This document shows positions 5,976 to 14,379 of a DNA stretch of 16,850 nucleotides, piece after piece; positions within the stretch are counted from its first letter, which is position 1; every line of letters begins with the position of its first letter. The position numbers and the translations under genes are program-made. The notes below the pieces were generated by a model, which saw only the letters and a list, made by a program, of their open reading frames with translations, did not search any database and had not been told where the DNA came from. Source of the DNA: CAAGNP01 sp045644725. GTDB lineage: Bacteria; Bacteroidota; Bacteroidia; Bacteroidales; UBA932. The stretch is taken from contig JAZRHK010000129.1 of assembly GCA_045644725.1 (NCBI GenBank), forward strand, positions 1 through 16,850. The letters run 5' to 3'.

Positions 5976-8900
5976 ATGAAAAAAATCAGACTAGTTTTAA
6001 CATGTCTGTTACTTGCGGTAACTTCTGTAGCTTTTGCACAGAATATCCAGGTATCAGGTACTGTTACTGATGCTACTGATGGATCAGCACTTATCGGTGC
6101 TTCAGTAGTAGTGAAAGGGACTCTTGTAGGAACATCGACAGACGTAGATGGTAAATATACCATCAGCGTACCTGCAAACGGTGTATTGGAGTTCGTCTAT
6201 GTAGGTTACACTACAGCAACTATGGCTGTTAACGGTAACACTGCTATCGACGTAGCTCTTTCTCCTGACGCTGAGTCTTTGGAAGAAGTAGTTATGGTGG
6301 CTTATGGTACAGCGAAGAAATCTTCGTTCACCGGTTCTGCTGCAACTGTGAAAACAGAGAGCATTACCAAACGTACCGTGTCAAGTGTGACTAAAGCTAT
6401 CGAAGGTCTTGTAGCCGGTGTAACCACTACTTCAGGTGGTGGACAGCCTGGTGACGGTGCTTCTATCCAAATCCGTGGTGTAGGTTCTATCAACGCTTCT
6501 TCTACTCCTCTTTATGTAGTGGATGGTATCGCTTTCGATGGTAACCTTGCATCTATCAACCCTAACGACATCGAGTCTATGACCGTTCTAAAAGATGCTG
6601 CAGCTGCTGCTCTTTACGGTGCTCGTGGTGCAAACGGTGTTGTGATGATTACCACTAAAAAAGGTTCAGACGGTATCGCTAATGTGAACTTCAAAGCTCA
6701 AGTGGGTATGCAACAACGTTCTCTTAAGAGATATGATGTTCTTGACCAAAGAGAGTTCGTAGAGGTTACTTATGAGGCAATGAAGAACAACTACTACTTC
6801 AATGGTGGTTATCCTATGGATGTAGCTATGCAGTATGCAATGGAAGATCTAGGTCCTACACTTGGTGGTGAGGCTTACAACCCTTTCAAAAACTACACAT
6901 GGGAAACAGTTATCGATCCTGCTACCGGTAAAGTTCGTGCTGATGCAGTTTCTGCATGGCAAGAGGACTGGATGGATGAGTTGACCAACACTCAGGCTCT
7001 CCGTCAAGAGTATCAGGTAGGTGCCAATGGTGGTAACGAGAAAACCAAATATGCTCTTTCTGTAGGTTACTTGAAAGAGGACGGTGTTTTGATCACTACC
7101 ATGTTCCAACGTTATTCAGCTCGTGCAAACGTAGACCATAACGTAACCAAATGGTTGGCTATGGGTGTTAACGCTAACTACGCTTACACTAACTCAAACT
7201 CATCTCAATACTCTAGCACCCAAACTGGTAATGCTTGGTATTCAGCTCAGTTCATGGCTCCTATCTACCCTGTATACAGGAAAGATGCAGAAGGTAAGAC
7301 TATGGTTGACGAGTTTGGCAACAAACTTTATGACTATGGTGAGGACGGTCGTCCAAAAGCTGGTGGTTTCAACGTTGTAGGTGACCTTTATGACAACCAC
7401 TACGAGACTCTTCGTGACAACGTAGGTGCACGTACTTACTTCAGACTTGGTGGTAACGATGATAGCCTTGGTGCATTGAAAGGTCTTACTTTCACTGTAA
7501 ACTTCGGTGCTGACCTTACCAACAGAAACATCACATCATACTATAACCCTTATCATGGTGATGGTGCACAGACTCAAGGTTCTGTTGACAAATACAACAC
7601 CCGTACATTCTCTTACACATTCAACCAACTTCTTGCTTACGACCGTACATTCGGCGATCACCACATCTTGGTACAAGGTGGTCACGAGTACTACTCATAC
7701 AACTACAAATATTTGTATGCTTCTCGTAACCAAGTATATCCTGGTATTCCTGAGCTTGCTCCTGCAGTAACTATCGGTGGTGCTAACTCATATTCACAAG
7801 ACTACAGAATCGAGTCTTATCTTGGTCGTCTTGGTTATGACTATGCAGACAGATATTATCTTGAGGCTACTTGGCGTACTGATGGTTCTTCTCGTTTCCA
7901 TAAAGACAACCGTTGGGGCCAGTTCTGGTCAGTGGGTGGTTCTTGGAGACTTTCAGAGGAGTCATTCATGAAAGGTGCTGACTGGATGGACAACATGACA
8001 TTAAGAGCATCTTATGGTCAGCTTGGTAACGATGACCTTGGTTCATACTATGCTTGGCAGTCATTCTATGATTTGACTTGGGCCAACGCAGGTAACCCTG
8101 GTGCTATCGTAAGCTCACTTGAGAACAAGAGCGTATCTTGGGAGAAGAAAGGTACTTGGAACTTCGGTATTGAGGCTACTTTGTTCAAGAGACTTTTGAA
8201 CATCAACCTTGAGTACTATATCAGCAAAACTACTGACCTGCTTCTTTCAAACCCTATGGCTATGTCTACCGGTTTCACCGGCTACAGCGACAATATCGGT
8301 TCATTGAAGAATGAAGGTCTTGAGGCTACAGTACGTGTTAACTGGCTACAGAAACAGAACTTCCGTGCCAGCTCTACCGTTATGTTCTATACCAACAAGA
8401 ACACCGTTCTTGAACTTACTGAAGGTGTAGATGAAATTTCTGGTACACAGGTTATTAAAGTAGGCCTTCCTATCTACACTTACCACATTGTCAAATCTGC
8501 AGGTGTAGATCCAGCTACCGGTGCTCAACTTTATTGGGCATACAAGAAAGATGAAGAAGGCAATAGAATTGAAGGTTCTGACTATGTTACTTCTAACAAG
8601 ACAGAGGCTCAAAACTCTAAATACTATCTTGACAGCCGCGCTCCTAAATTCCAGGGTTCATTCGGTTCAGACTTCCAACTTGGACCTGTTGACCTTTCAT
8701 TCTTGACCACTTTCTCATATGGCGGTCACGTATATGAGTCAGTATATGCTCAGTCTATGGAGGCTATGTACTTCGGTGATACTTGGAACAAACAGATCCT
8801 TCGCCGTTGGCAAAAACCTGGTGATGTAACCGACGTTCCTGCTGTTATGGTTAACTCAGGCCGTCTAGGTACAGACAAGAACTTGATCGATGCTTCATAT

Positions 8901-9116
8901 TTCACTATCAAGTCTATCCAACTTGGTTACACACTACCTCAGAAATGGACTCAAAAGGCTCATATCAAAGGCCTTCGTATCTTCCTAGTGGGTGACAATA
9001 TCGCTATGTTCAATTACTTGAACGGTATGGACCCTCAATACAGCTTGACTGGTGGCACTTCATATAGCTATGCTCCTACCAGATCATTCTCTTGTGGTAT
9101 TGACATTAACTTCTAA
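5976..9116 (+). CDS. susC: SusC/RagA-family TonB-dependent outer-membrane receptor
   Basis: A 1046-residue outer-membrane importer that, with its SusD partner as lid, takes up glycans or peptides using energy from TonB. Domains in order are a Sec signal peptide (residues 1-21, cleavage after AFA), a carboxypeptidase-regulatory-like domain (about 24-98, VSGTVTDATDGSALIGA), a TonB-box-like stretch (about 103-111, EEVVMVAYG), a plug (about 114-230) and a 22-strand barrel to the terminal phenylalanine (GIDINF). The plug carries the family signatures LYVVDGIAFDG, NPNDIESMTVLKDA and LYGARGANGVVMITTKKG. Length is typical. Codons are strongly biased toward GGT, GCT, CTT and TCT, suggesting high expression. 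It overlaps the region of the susD start and has a good promoter upstream. No glycoside hydrolase, sensor or transcription factor is adjacent, so the substrate cannot be named. The symbol refers to the family only. Confidence 0.93.
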   Translation: MKKIRLVLTCLLLAVTSVAFAQNIQVSGTVTDATDGSALIGASVVVKGTLVGTSTDVDGKYTISVPANGVLEFVYVGYTTATMAVNGNTAIDVALSPDAESLEEVVMVAYGTAKKSSFTGSAATVKTESITKRTVSSVTKAIEGLVAGVTTTSGGGQPGDGASIQIRGVGSINASSTPLYVVDGIAFDGNLASINPNDIESMTVLKDAAAAALYGARGANGVVMITTKKGSDGIANVNFKAQVGMQQRSLKRYDVLDQREFVEVTYEAMKNNYYFNGGYPMDVAMQYAMEDLGPTLGGEAYNPFKNYTWETVIDPATGKVRADAVSAWQEDWMDELTNTQALRQEYQVGANGGNEKTKYALSVGYLKEDGVLITTMFQRYSARANVDHNVTKWLAMGVNANYAYTNSNSSQYSSTQTGNAWYSAQFMAPIYPVYRKDAEGKTMVDEFGNKLYDYGEDGRPKAGGFNVVGDLYDNHYETLRDNVGARTYFRLGGNDDSLGALKGLTFTVNFGADLTNRNITSYYNPYHGDGAQTQGSVDKYNTRTFSYTFNQLLAYDRTFGDHHILVQGGHEYYSYNYKYLYASRNQVYPGIPELAPAVTIGGANSYSQDYRIESYLGRLGYDYADRYYLEATWRTDGSSRFHKDNRWGQFWSVGGSWRLSEESFMKGADWMDNMTLRASYGQLGNDDLGSYYAWQSFYDLTWANAGNPGAIVSSLENKSVSWEKKGTWNFGIEATLFKRLLNINLEYYISKTTDLLLSNPMAMSTGFTGYSDNIGSLKNEGLEATVRVNWLQKQNFRASSTVMFYTNKNTVLELTEGVDEISGTQVIKVGLPIYTYHIVKSAGVDPATGAQLYWAYKKDEEGNRIEGSDYVTSNKTEAQNSKYYLDSRAPKFQGSFGSDFQLGPVDLSFLTTFSYGGHVYESVYAQSMEAMYFGDTWNKQILRRWQKPGDVTDVPAVMVNSGRLGTDKNLIDASYFTIKSIQLGYTLPQKWTQKAHIKGLRIFLVGDNIAMFNYLNGMDPQYSLTGGTSYSYAPTRSFSCGIDINF

Positions 9117-9130
9117 TGGTGGAAATGATT

Positions 9131-10702
9131 ATGAAAAAAATACTATTATTAGCAATAGCAGCCGTGATGGCTCTAGCTACTTCTTGTAACGAGGAGAAGC
9201 TTAACACCAACCCTACTGATGCGGTATCTGGTGAGTTCATGCTTGAGAACACCAATGGTGGTCTAATGGCATTGAACGGTACTATCCGCTTCCTATGGCA
9301 ATGGGGTGTTACCACCACTGGTAACTACCACCAATGTTTCGGTATCCAGTCTTATGCCCTTATGGGTGACCTTATGGGTGAGGATATGGTTATGGACAAC
9401 CAAGGTAACGGTTGGTTCTGGTATGACTATCTGTATGATGTAAAAGATGCTTATACATCTGGTTCATGGCGTTCTTATGACTGCTGGAACTACTATTATA
9501 CTATTATCTCTCAAGTAAACTACATTATCGCAGCTCAGGAGACCATGCAGGGTCCTTCTGCTGATGTAGATTACATCATGGGTAACGCTTATGCACTTCG
9601 CGCTTACTCTTACCTTTACCTAGCAATGACTTATGCACGTAGCTATGAAGGTCACGAGGACAGACTTTGTGTTCCTATCTACACTGAGCCTTCTTCAGCA
9701 GGTACTAAAGGTAAAGCCCGCTCTACTAACCGTGAGGTTTATGCACAGGCTATGAGCGATATCAACACTGCTGTAGAGCTTCTTGGCAAAGGCCAAGCAC
9801 AACAGCACTGCTCACATATCGACATCTATGTAGCTCAGGGTATCAAAGCTCGTATCGCCCTAAATATGGGTGATTATGAGACAGCTTATGCTGCAGCTAC
9901 TGAAGCTATTAAAGGTGCTACCCTTACAAGCGAGGTTCTTGATGGTTTCAACGATGCTACTGCAAAAGATGTTCTTTGGGGTGCAGAGATTATTCGTGAC
10001 CAAGGTACTACCAACCCTCAGTTCCTAGCACATATGGACCATGGTTTTGACGGTTATGGCCGTGATGCAAGAAAAGCTTGCAGCGTTTGGCTATATGAGA
10101 AGATCGATGCTAAAGACGTTCGTAAAGGTTGGTGGAAATATGAGACTCTTGCTGACGGTAAAACCAAAGGTTACCAGCAGTATAAGTTCCGTTTTGCTGA
10201 TCCTGCTGACCCTTATGTAGGTGCAGACCACATCTTCATGAGAGTAGGCGAGATGTACTTGACAGCTGCTGAGGCTGCTTGTAGAATCGCTGGAAAAGAG
10301 GGTGAAGCTCAACAACTATTGAACACATTCATGAGCAAACGTCAGGAAGGTTACAACTGTACTAAGACGGGTACTGCTCTTGGTACACTTACTACAGATG
10401 TAACAGGTTCACTTCTTGAGGAGATTCTTCTTCAAAGACGTATCGAGCTTTGGGGTGAGTACGGTCGTGTCTATGATATCAAACGTCTTCGTCAAGGTTT
10501 CGTTCGTACTTCTGCCATGGGTCACCCAGTAGCAGGTCTTCTTAACAACCGTGACTGTGCTAACCCTGAGTCATTTGACTGGGTACTTACCATTCCTCAG
10601 GCAGAGATCGATGCTAACCCTGCTATCGTACAGAACCCTGTAGGTAGTGCTCCAGAAGGAAATACTGGTGACGATCCTGCATTGACTCCTAACGTTGAAT
10701 AG
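9131..10702 (+). CDS. susD: SusD/RagB-family surface nutrient-binding lipoprotein
   Basis: A 523-residue lipoprotein with signal MKKILLLAIAAVMALATSC and C19 predicted lipidated, acting as the surface substrate-binding lid of the SusC barrel. The family layout is visible: an N-terminal SusD-like region rich in aromatic residues, TPR-like helices (about 150-172, NAYALRAYSYLYLAMTYARS), RVGEMYLTAAEAA (about 371-383), and the C-terminal signature LLQRRIELWGEYGRVYDIKRL (about 433-453). An in-frame ATG at 9116 overlaps the susC stop codon, but ATG 9131 is preferred because it gives a normal lipoprotein signal with MKK at its start. Starting at 9131 leaves a 14-bp gap after susC, and the two are certainly co-transcribed. 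Codon bias is as strong as in susC. The symbol refers to the family only. Confidence 0.92.
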   Translation: MKKILLLAIAAVMALATSCNEEKLNTNPTDAVSGEFMLENTNGGLMALNGTIRFLWQWGVTTTGNYHQCFGIQSYALMGDLMGEDMVMDNQGNGWFWYDYLYDVKDAYTSGSWRSYDCWNYYYTIISQVNYIIAAQETMQGPSADVDYIMGNAYALRAYSYLYLAMTYARSYEGHEDRLCVPIYTEPSSAGTKGKARSTNREVYAQAMSDINTAVELLGKGQAQQHCSHIDIYVAQGIKARIALNMGDYETAYAAATEAIKGATLTSEVLDGFNDATAKDVLWGAEIIRDQGTTNPQFLAHMDHGFDGYGRDARKACSVWLYEKIDAKDVRKGWWKYETLADGKTKGYQQYKFRFADPADPYVGADHIFMRVGEMYLTAAEAACRIAGKEGEAQQLLNTFMSKRQEGYNCTKTGTALGTLTTDVTGSLLEEILLQRRIELWGEYGRVYDIKRLRQGFVRTSAMGHPVAGLLNNRDCANPESFDWVLTIPQAEIDANPAIVQNPVGSAPEGNTGDDPALTPNVE

Positions 10703-10739
10703 TTTTAAGTATTTGTATAACATAAAATAGATAAAGATT

Positions 10740-11636
10740 ATGAAAAAAATATTTAAAGCAATATCTTCAATTGTAGCTGCAGTGCTACTAGTTTCTGCAT
10801 GTAACGTAGAGCACCCAATGCCTACCTATTCTCCTCAGACTGCTCAGGAGGTATCATTTGTGCAGTCAGTAATTGTGAATCAGGAGGTTGCTGCTGATGC
10901 TACTACATTTGACATCACATTAGCACGTAATACCTCTGCTGAGGCAGCTACTATTGCTGTTGCTACTACTCTTCCATCAGGTGTAACTGTTCCATCATCT
11001 GTTACTTTCAACGCAGGTGAATCTACAGCTACCTTGACATTGGATGTTGCTGCAATGGAGGTTGGTAAAACTTATAAAGGTACCATCTCATTGTCTGACA
11101 CCACTACTTTCAATAAAAATGTGTCAGTTAAATCTACTACTGTAACACTTCAAAAGGTTTACACTTGGGTATCTCTAGGTAAAGGACAATACATGGACTT
11201 CTTCTTCATGGGTGCTCCTATCGATGTGGAAATCCTTAAGGCTGAAGGCTTCAATAGATATAGAGTTATGAATCCATATCCTAAGGATGTTATTTCAGCA
11301 GGAGTACCTGCCGGATGGTATGCTGGTAGTCAAATTTCATATTTTGATTTCAATATCAATGAAGATGGCACTATCAGATGGGATGGTCAACTTAAATCAG
11401 GTGCTGTTAATGCATCAATTGGTGACAATGCTTATATTTGGGGTTATTATCCACTTGATTACCATTCATCTCAAACCCAACAAGCTGCACTATGCAAAAC
11501 TTTAGAAGGTGGACAGATTATTCAGATGTATATTGCTTGGCTGATTGAAAACTCTACAAGTTGGTATGGCTACAATGCTGCATATATCAATATGCCTAAT
11601 TCGACTATCGATTTTGAAGCATGGCTAGCTGAGTAA
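10740..11636 (+). CDS. SusCD-associated surface lipoprotein, currently expressed copy
   Basis: A 298-residue lipoprotein (signal 1-20, lipobox VSAC with C21) encoded 37 bp after susD. Residues about 35-135 form a threonine/valine-rich beta domain of Calx-beta/BACON-like appearance (TTFDITLARNTSAEA, VTFNAGESTATLTLDV, YKGTISLSDT). Residues about 140-298 form a second domain opening with YTWVSLGKGQYMD and containing VEILKAEGFNRYRVMNPYP. Proteins of this layout often follow SusC/SusD pairs in Bacteroidales and are thought to be accessory surface binding proteins; the ligand is unknown. A homologous body lies at 3436-4283 in opposite orientation and lacks the signal peptide. The 34-bp repeat starts in codon 19 and covers the lipobox cysteine, so recombination there would replace everything after residue 30. 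Codon bias is weaker than in susC and susD. Confidence 0.85.
   Translation: MKKIFKAISSIVAAVLLVSACNVEHPMPTYSPQTAQEVSFVQSVIVNQEVAADATTFDITLARNTSAEAATIAVATTLPSGVTVPSSVTFNAGESTATLTLDVAAMEVGKTYKGTISLSDTTTFNKNVSVKSTTVTLQKVYTWVSLGKGQYMDFFFMGAPIDVEILKAEGFNRYRVMNPYPKDVISAGVPAGWYAGSQISYFDFNINEDGTIRWDGQLKSGAVNASIGDNAYIWGYYPLDYHSSQTQQAALCKTLEGGQIIQMYIAWLIENSTSWYGYNAAYINMPNSTIDFEAWLAE
10795..10828 (+). repeat. Inverted repeat IR-R (34 bp), candidate crossover site
   Basis: This block is identical over 34 bases to the complement of 4250-4283. It runs from the second base of codon 19 to the second base of codon 30 of the lipoprotein gene, so exchange keeps the frame at the lipobox. Short arms GCAT (10797-10800) and ATGC (10819-10822) inside the block are in inverted orientation and could be part of a recombinase core site, although this is weak. 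Confidence 0.9.
11154..11176 (+). repeat. Second identical block shared by the two cassettes, right copy (23 bp)
   Basis: This stretch is identical to the complement of 3902-3924 and encodes KVYTWVSL at the junction of the two domains of the lipoprotein. Exchange here would swap only the C-terminal domain. Confidence 0.75.
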
Positions 11637-11656
11637 TTTATTATATTTTTATAATT

Positions 11657-11687
11657 AAGACCGTCTCATTGAGGCGGTCTTTTTTTA
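11657..11687 (+). terminator. Rho-independent terminator of the susC-susD-lipoprotein operon
   Basis: AAGACCGTCTC (11657-11667) pairs with GAGGCGGTCTT (11671-11681) with one G-U pair, and the T-run extends to 11687. It starts 20 bp after the lipoprotein stop codon and mirrors the leftward terminator at 3371-3402. Confidence 0.9.
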
Positions 11688-11703
11688 TTCTGAAATATTT
11701 TCT

Positions 11704-11711
11704 TATCTTCG
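11704..11711 (+). promoter_or_regulatory. Possible -7 element for the subtilase-porV pair
   Basis: TATCTTCG differs from the Bacteroidetes -7 consensus TAnnTTTG at one base and lies 27 bp before the ATG at 11739. It follows the preceding terminator, where a new promoter is needed. No clear -33 TTTG is seen about 20 bp upstream. Confidence 0.4.
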
Positions 11712-11738
11712 TTCATTAAGCATGTAAATAGAAGATAT

Positions 11739-14369
11739 ATGAGCAAAGAATTATTCCTGTCAGTTTTTCTTGTAACTTTATTATTGTTTGGTTGCAATGT
11801 TGATAATGAGGTACATAGGCCTCAAACTCCTGCTCATGTGGAGGTTCCCAATGTAGGTACGGTCTCTACAGGCAGTATAGTGGTGAAGATGAAAGAGGAG
11901 ATTCCTCAAACAAAAGCGATAATTGAATCGTTGGGAGATTTGGAAATCTACAGCATTAAAAAATTGTTCCCAACAGATCCACGTTTCGAAGAGAGACATA
12001 GAGATGCAGGTCTGCATTTGTGGTATCACATAACCTTTAACCCTGAGACCCCCGTTACGAAAGCATATCAGGATATATCCACTATTGAAGGTGCAGACAT
12101 CGTAGAATATTTGCCAGCTATAAAACCTACACAAGTGTTGTCCAATCCTTTCAACGATCCTAAATTTGATTCCCAGTGGCACTATCACAATACAGCTGCC
12201 AAGGATGGTTATGTGGCAGGAGCAGACATAAACCTTCTCAAAGCGTGGAATCTGGAGACAGGTGATGAATCGGTTATAGTGGCCATTATTGATTCAGGGG
12301 TGGATTATGAGCATGAGGATCTTAAGGATGCAATGTGGGTAAATGAGGCCGAACTTAATGGTGAACCAGGTGTCGATGATGATAACAATGGTTATGAGGA
12401 TGACATACATGGGTATAATTTTGCAGTGGCTGCTGACGGTAGCTCTATGCAGGGAGTCATCAAGCCTCAGGATCATGGTACACATGTGGCCGGTACTGTA
12501 GGTGCTGTAAACAATAATGGCAAACATGGTGCAGGTATCGCTGGTGGAAATGGTTCCCAAAAAGGTGTCCGTCTGATGTCTTGCCAGACAATATGCGGAA
12601 ATAGTGCTGCATATATCTCTGCCGCCTTTTACTATGCTGCTAACAATGGGGCAGTGATATCGCAAAACAGCTGGTCTATTGATGTTACAGAAACACCTAA
12701 GCATATTTTAGACGGGATAGATTATTTCATTAATAACGCGGGCTTAGATGCAAAAGGGAATCAGATTGGACCTATGGCAGGTGGTGTAGTCATATTTGCA
12801 GCAGGGAATGACAACATTACAACAGGTCATCCTGCAATGTATGATAAGGTTATTGCGGTAGCTTCTACTGGACCTTCCGGCGCAAAAGCATCTTATTCAA
12901 ATTATGGATCATGGGTAGATATAGCTGCACCTGGTGGAGAAAATCAAACTACCCCATATGGCAATGTATACAGCACCATTCCAGGAAACAGTTTTGGACA
13001 AATGAGCGGTACATCAATGGCTTGTCCACATGTATCGGGAGTTGCTGCCCTGATGGTCTCAAAATTTGGAGGCCCTGGCTACACCAATGATATGTTGTGG
13101 AACAAGCTCCTGGAGTCAGCAGACGAGGAGAAGCTTTACTCTAACGATATAAACTCAAAATATGAAGGTCTTTTGGGCGTTGGTGCTTTGGATGCCTATG
13201 CTGCGTTGTATGAATCAGATGGTACTGCTCCGGATCCAGTAGAGACAATTGATGTCGTGGCCAATGCCAACTCTTTAACTGTGAAGTGGATTGCTTCAGC
13301 TACAAATGGTAAATCAACCTTCGGATATAATCTGTACTACAGTAAAAAAGATCTTGGAAGTTACTCTCCATCTGTAAAGGATGAAGAGGTGGCCAAAGTC
13401 TTTGTTACCGGAGGAACAGTAGCTGTAGGTGATGAGTTGTCATATACTATATCAGGACTTGAGTTTTCAACCAGCTATTATTTCAGGGTTGAAGCTATCA
13501 GTGCATCCAATGTTTCCGCTGCCCTGTCGCCGCAAGTATCAGCGGTTACAGGTAAAAACGACCCTCCTGTGTTGTCGCCCGGAACAACGGTAGAGGCGAC
13601 GCTAAAATCTTTCGAGGTGAGGGAATTCAGGTTTACAGTGACTGAACCGAACAATCATAAATATTCACATAGTCTGAAGGGGGGGGCAGGTGCTTCTGCA
13701 TCTCAGGATCAGGCAACAGGAGAGATAGTAGTCAAACTGGAAGCTCCTAAAGCCAATGCAGGTACATATGTCACAACGCTTACCGTGACAGATGAATACG
13801 GGATGTCATCTTCTGTAGATATCAATTATACAGTTTTGGAAAACTTTGCACCAGTTGCTGTAGGATCTATCCCCAATATTCTTATACAGAAGGGAGAGGT
13901 AAAAGAGATCAAATTGTCAGACTACTTCAAAGATGAGGACGGAGAGACATTGACATATTCAGCCAAATCTTCATCAGCCTCCAAAGTAGTTGAGATGACT
14001 GTGGCAGGTGATATTCTTAAACTGAAGGGCAATTGGTATGGTGCTACGACCATTACTGTTACAGGCTCAGACGCCAAAGCTGCAAAGGCAGAGACTTCAT
14101 TTGATATCCTTCTTAGGGATAATGCCGTACCACTTGATATATATCCAAATCCTGTTCAGTCTACTTTGAACATCAGAACAGCCAATCCTGTAAGTGCTAA
14201 TATTACCATTACAAGCATTTCAGGTGCTGAAGTATTTACCGCAAAAGATGTGGCAATAGATCCGTTCAACCCTTATGCTGTGGATGCTACCTCTTGGGAT
14301 CCAGGCAATTACTCTGTCGAAGTAAATGTTAATGGAGAGGTTACCAGAAGAAGTATTGTTAAATTGTAG
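11739..14369 (+). CDS. Subtilisin-like (S8) lipoprotein protease with C-terminal T9SS-type sorting domain
   Basis: An 876-residue exported serine protease. Residues 1-19 are a lipoprotein-type signal (lipobox LFGC, C19), and about 45-130 is a likely propeptide. The catalytic domain (about 150-490) has D185 in IIDSGVDYEH, H246 in DHGTHVAGT, the oxyanion N357 in AAGNDN, and nucleophile S426 in SGTSMACPHVSG. A fibronectin type III-like domain (about 500-605) and two Ig/cadherin-like domains (about 607-700 and 705-793) follow. The last 80 residues (LDIYPNPVQSTLNI to RRSIVKL) match a type A T9SS C-terminal domain. Having both a lipobox and a T9SS tail is unusual, since T9SS cargo normally carries an ordinary Sec signal. 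The PorV-like gene follows after 10 bp. The substrate is unknown. All catalytic residues are intact. Confidence 0.9.
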   Translation: MSKELFLSVFLVTLLLFGCNVDNEVHRPQTPAHVEVPNVGTVSTGSIVVKMKEEIPQTKAIIESLGDLEIYSIKKLFPTDPRFEERHRDAGLHLWYHITFNPETPVTKAYQDISTIEGADIVEYLPAIKPTQVLSNPFNDPKFDSQWHYHNTAAKDGYVAGADINLLKAWNLETGDESVIVAIIDSGVDYEHEDLKDAMWVNEAELNGEPGVDDDNNGYEDDIHGYNFAVAADGSSMQGVIKPQDHGTHVAGTVGAVNNNGKHGAGIAGGNGSQKGVRLMSCQTICGNSAAYISAAFYYAANNGAVISQNSWSIDVTETPKHILDGIDYFINNAGLDAKGNQIGPMAGGVVIFAAGNDNITTGHPAMYDKVIAVASTGPSGAKASYSNYGSWVDIAAPGGENQTTPYGNVYSTIPGNSFGQMSGTSMACPHVSGVAALMVSKFGGPGYTNDMLWNKLLESADEEKLYSNDINSKYEGLLGVGALDAYAALYESDGTAPDPVETIDVVANANSLTVKWIASATNGKSTFGYNLYYSKKDLGSYSPSVKDEEVAKVFVTGGTVAVGDELSYTISGLEFSTSYYFRVEAISASNVSAALSPQVSAVTGKNDPPVLSPGTTVEATLKSFEVREFRFTVTEPNNHKYSHSLKGGAGASASQDQATGEIVVKLEAPKANAGTYVTTLTVTDEYGMSSSVDINYTVLENFAPVAVGSIPNILIQKGEVKEIKLSDYFKDEDGETLTYSAKSSSASKVVEMTVAGDILKLKGNWYGATTITVTGSDAKAAKAETSFDILLRDNAVPLDIYPNPVQSTLNIRTANPVSANITITSISGAEVFTAKDVAIDPFNPYAVDATSWDPGNYSVEVNVNGEVTRRSIVKL

Positions 14370-14379
14370 AAATCAGATT

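Larger units (their letters stand above)
4284..10794. mobile_element. Candidate invertible segment: recombinase, susC, susD and signal-peptide start of the lipoprotein
   Basis: This 6511-bp interval is bounded by the 34-bp inverted repeat. It contains a leftward tyrosine recombinase, a divergent promoter region, rightward susC and susD, and the first 18 codons and the first base of codon 19 (ATG plus signal peptide) of the lipoprotein gene. After inversion, susC-susD-signal peptide would read leftward into the body at 3436-4283 in frame, and the recombinase would read rightward toward the now headless body at 10829-11636. Both outer arms carry a terminator. The interval has no relaxase, transposase, phage genes or flanking direct repeats. 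The geometry is seen; inversion is inferred. Confidence 0.75.

Noticed and set aside
9116..9130. ATG at 9116 as the susD start
   Set aside because: It would add MVEMI before a clean lipoprotein signal that begins MKK at 9131; the later start fits better, although the upstream ATG overlaps the susC stop.
5976..10702. Assigning the locus to a specific polysaccharide utilisation system
   Set aside because: No glycoside hydrolase, lyase, sulfatase or sensor-regulator is encoded in the window, so the substrate cannot be inferred.
14326..14379. Upstream ATG as the start of the PorV-like gene
   Set aside because: It overlaps the protease gene and puts 18 charged residues before the signal peptide; ATG 14380 gives a normal signal.
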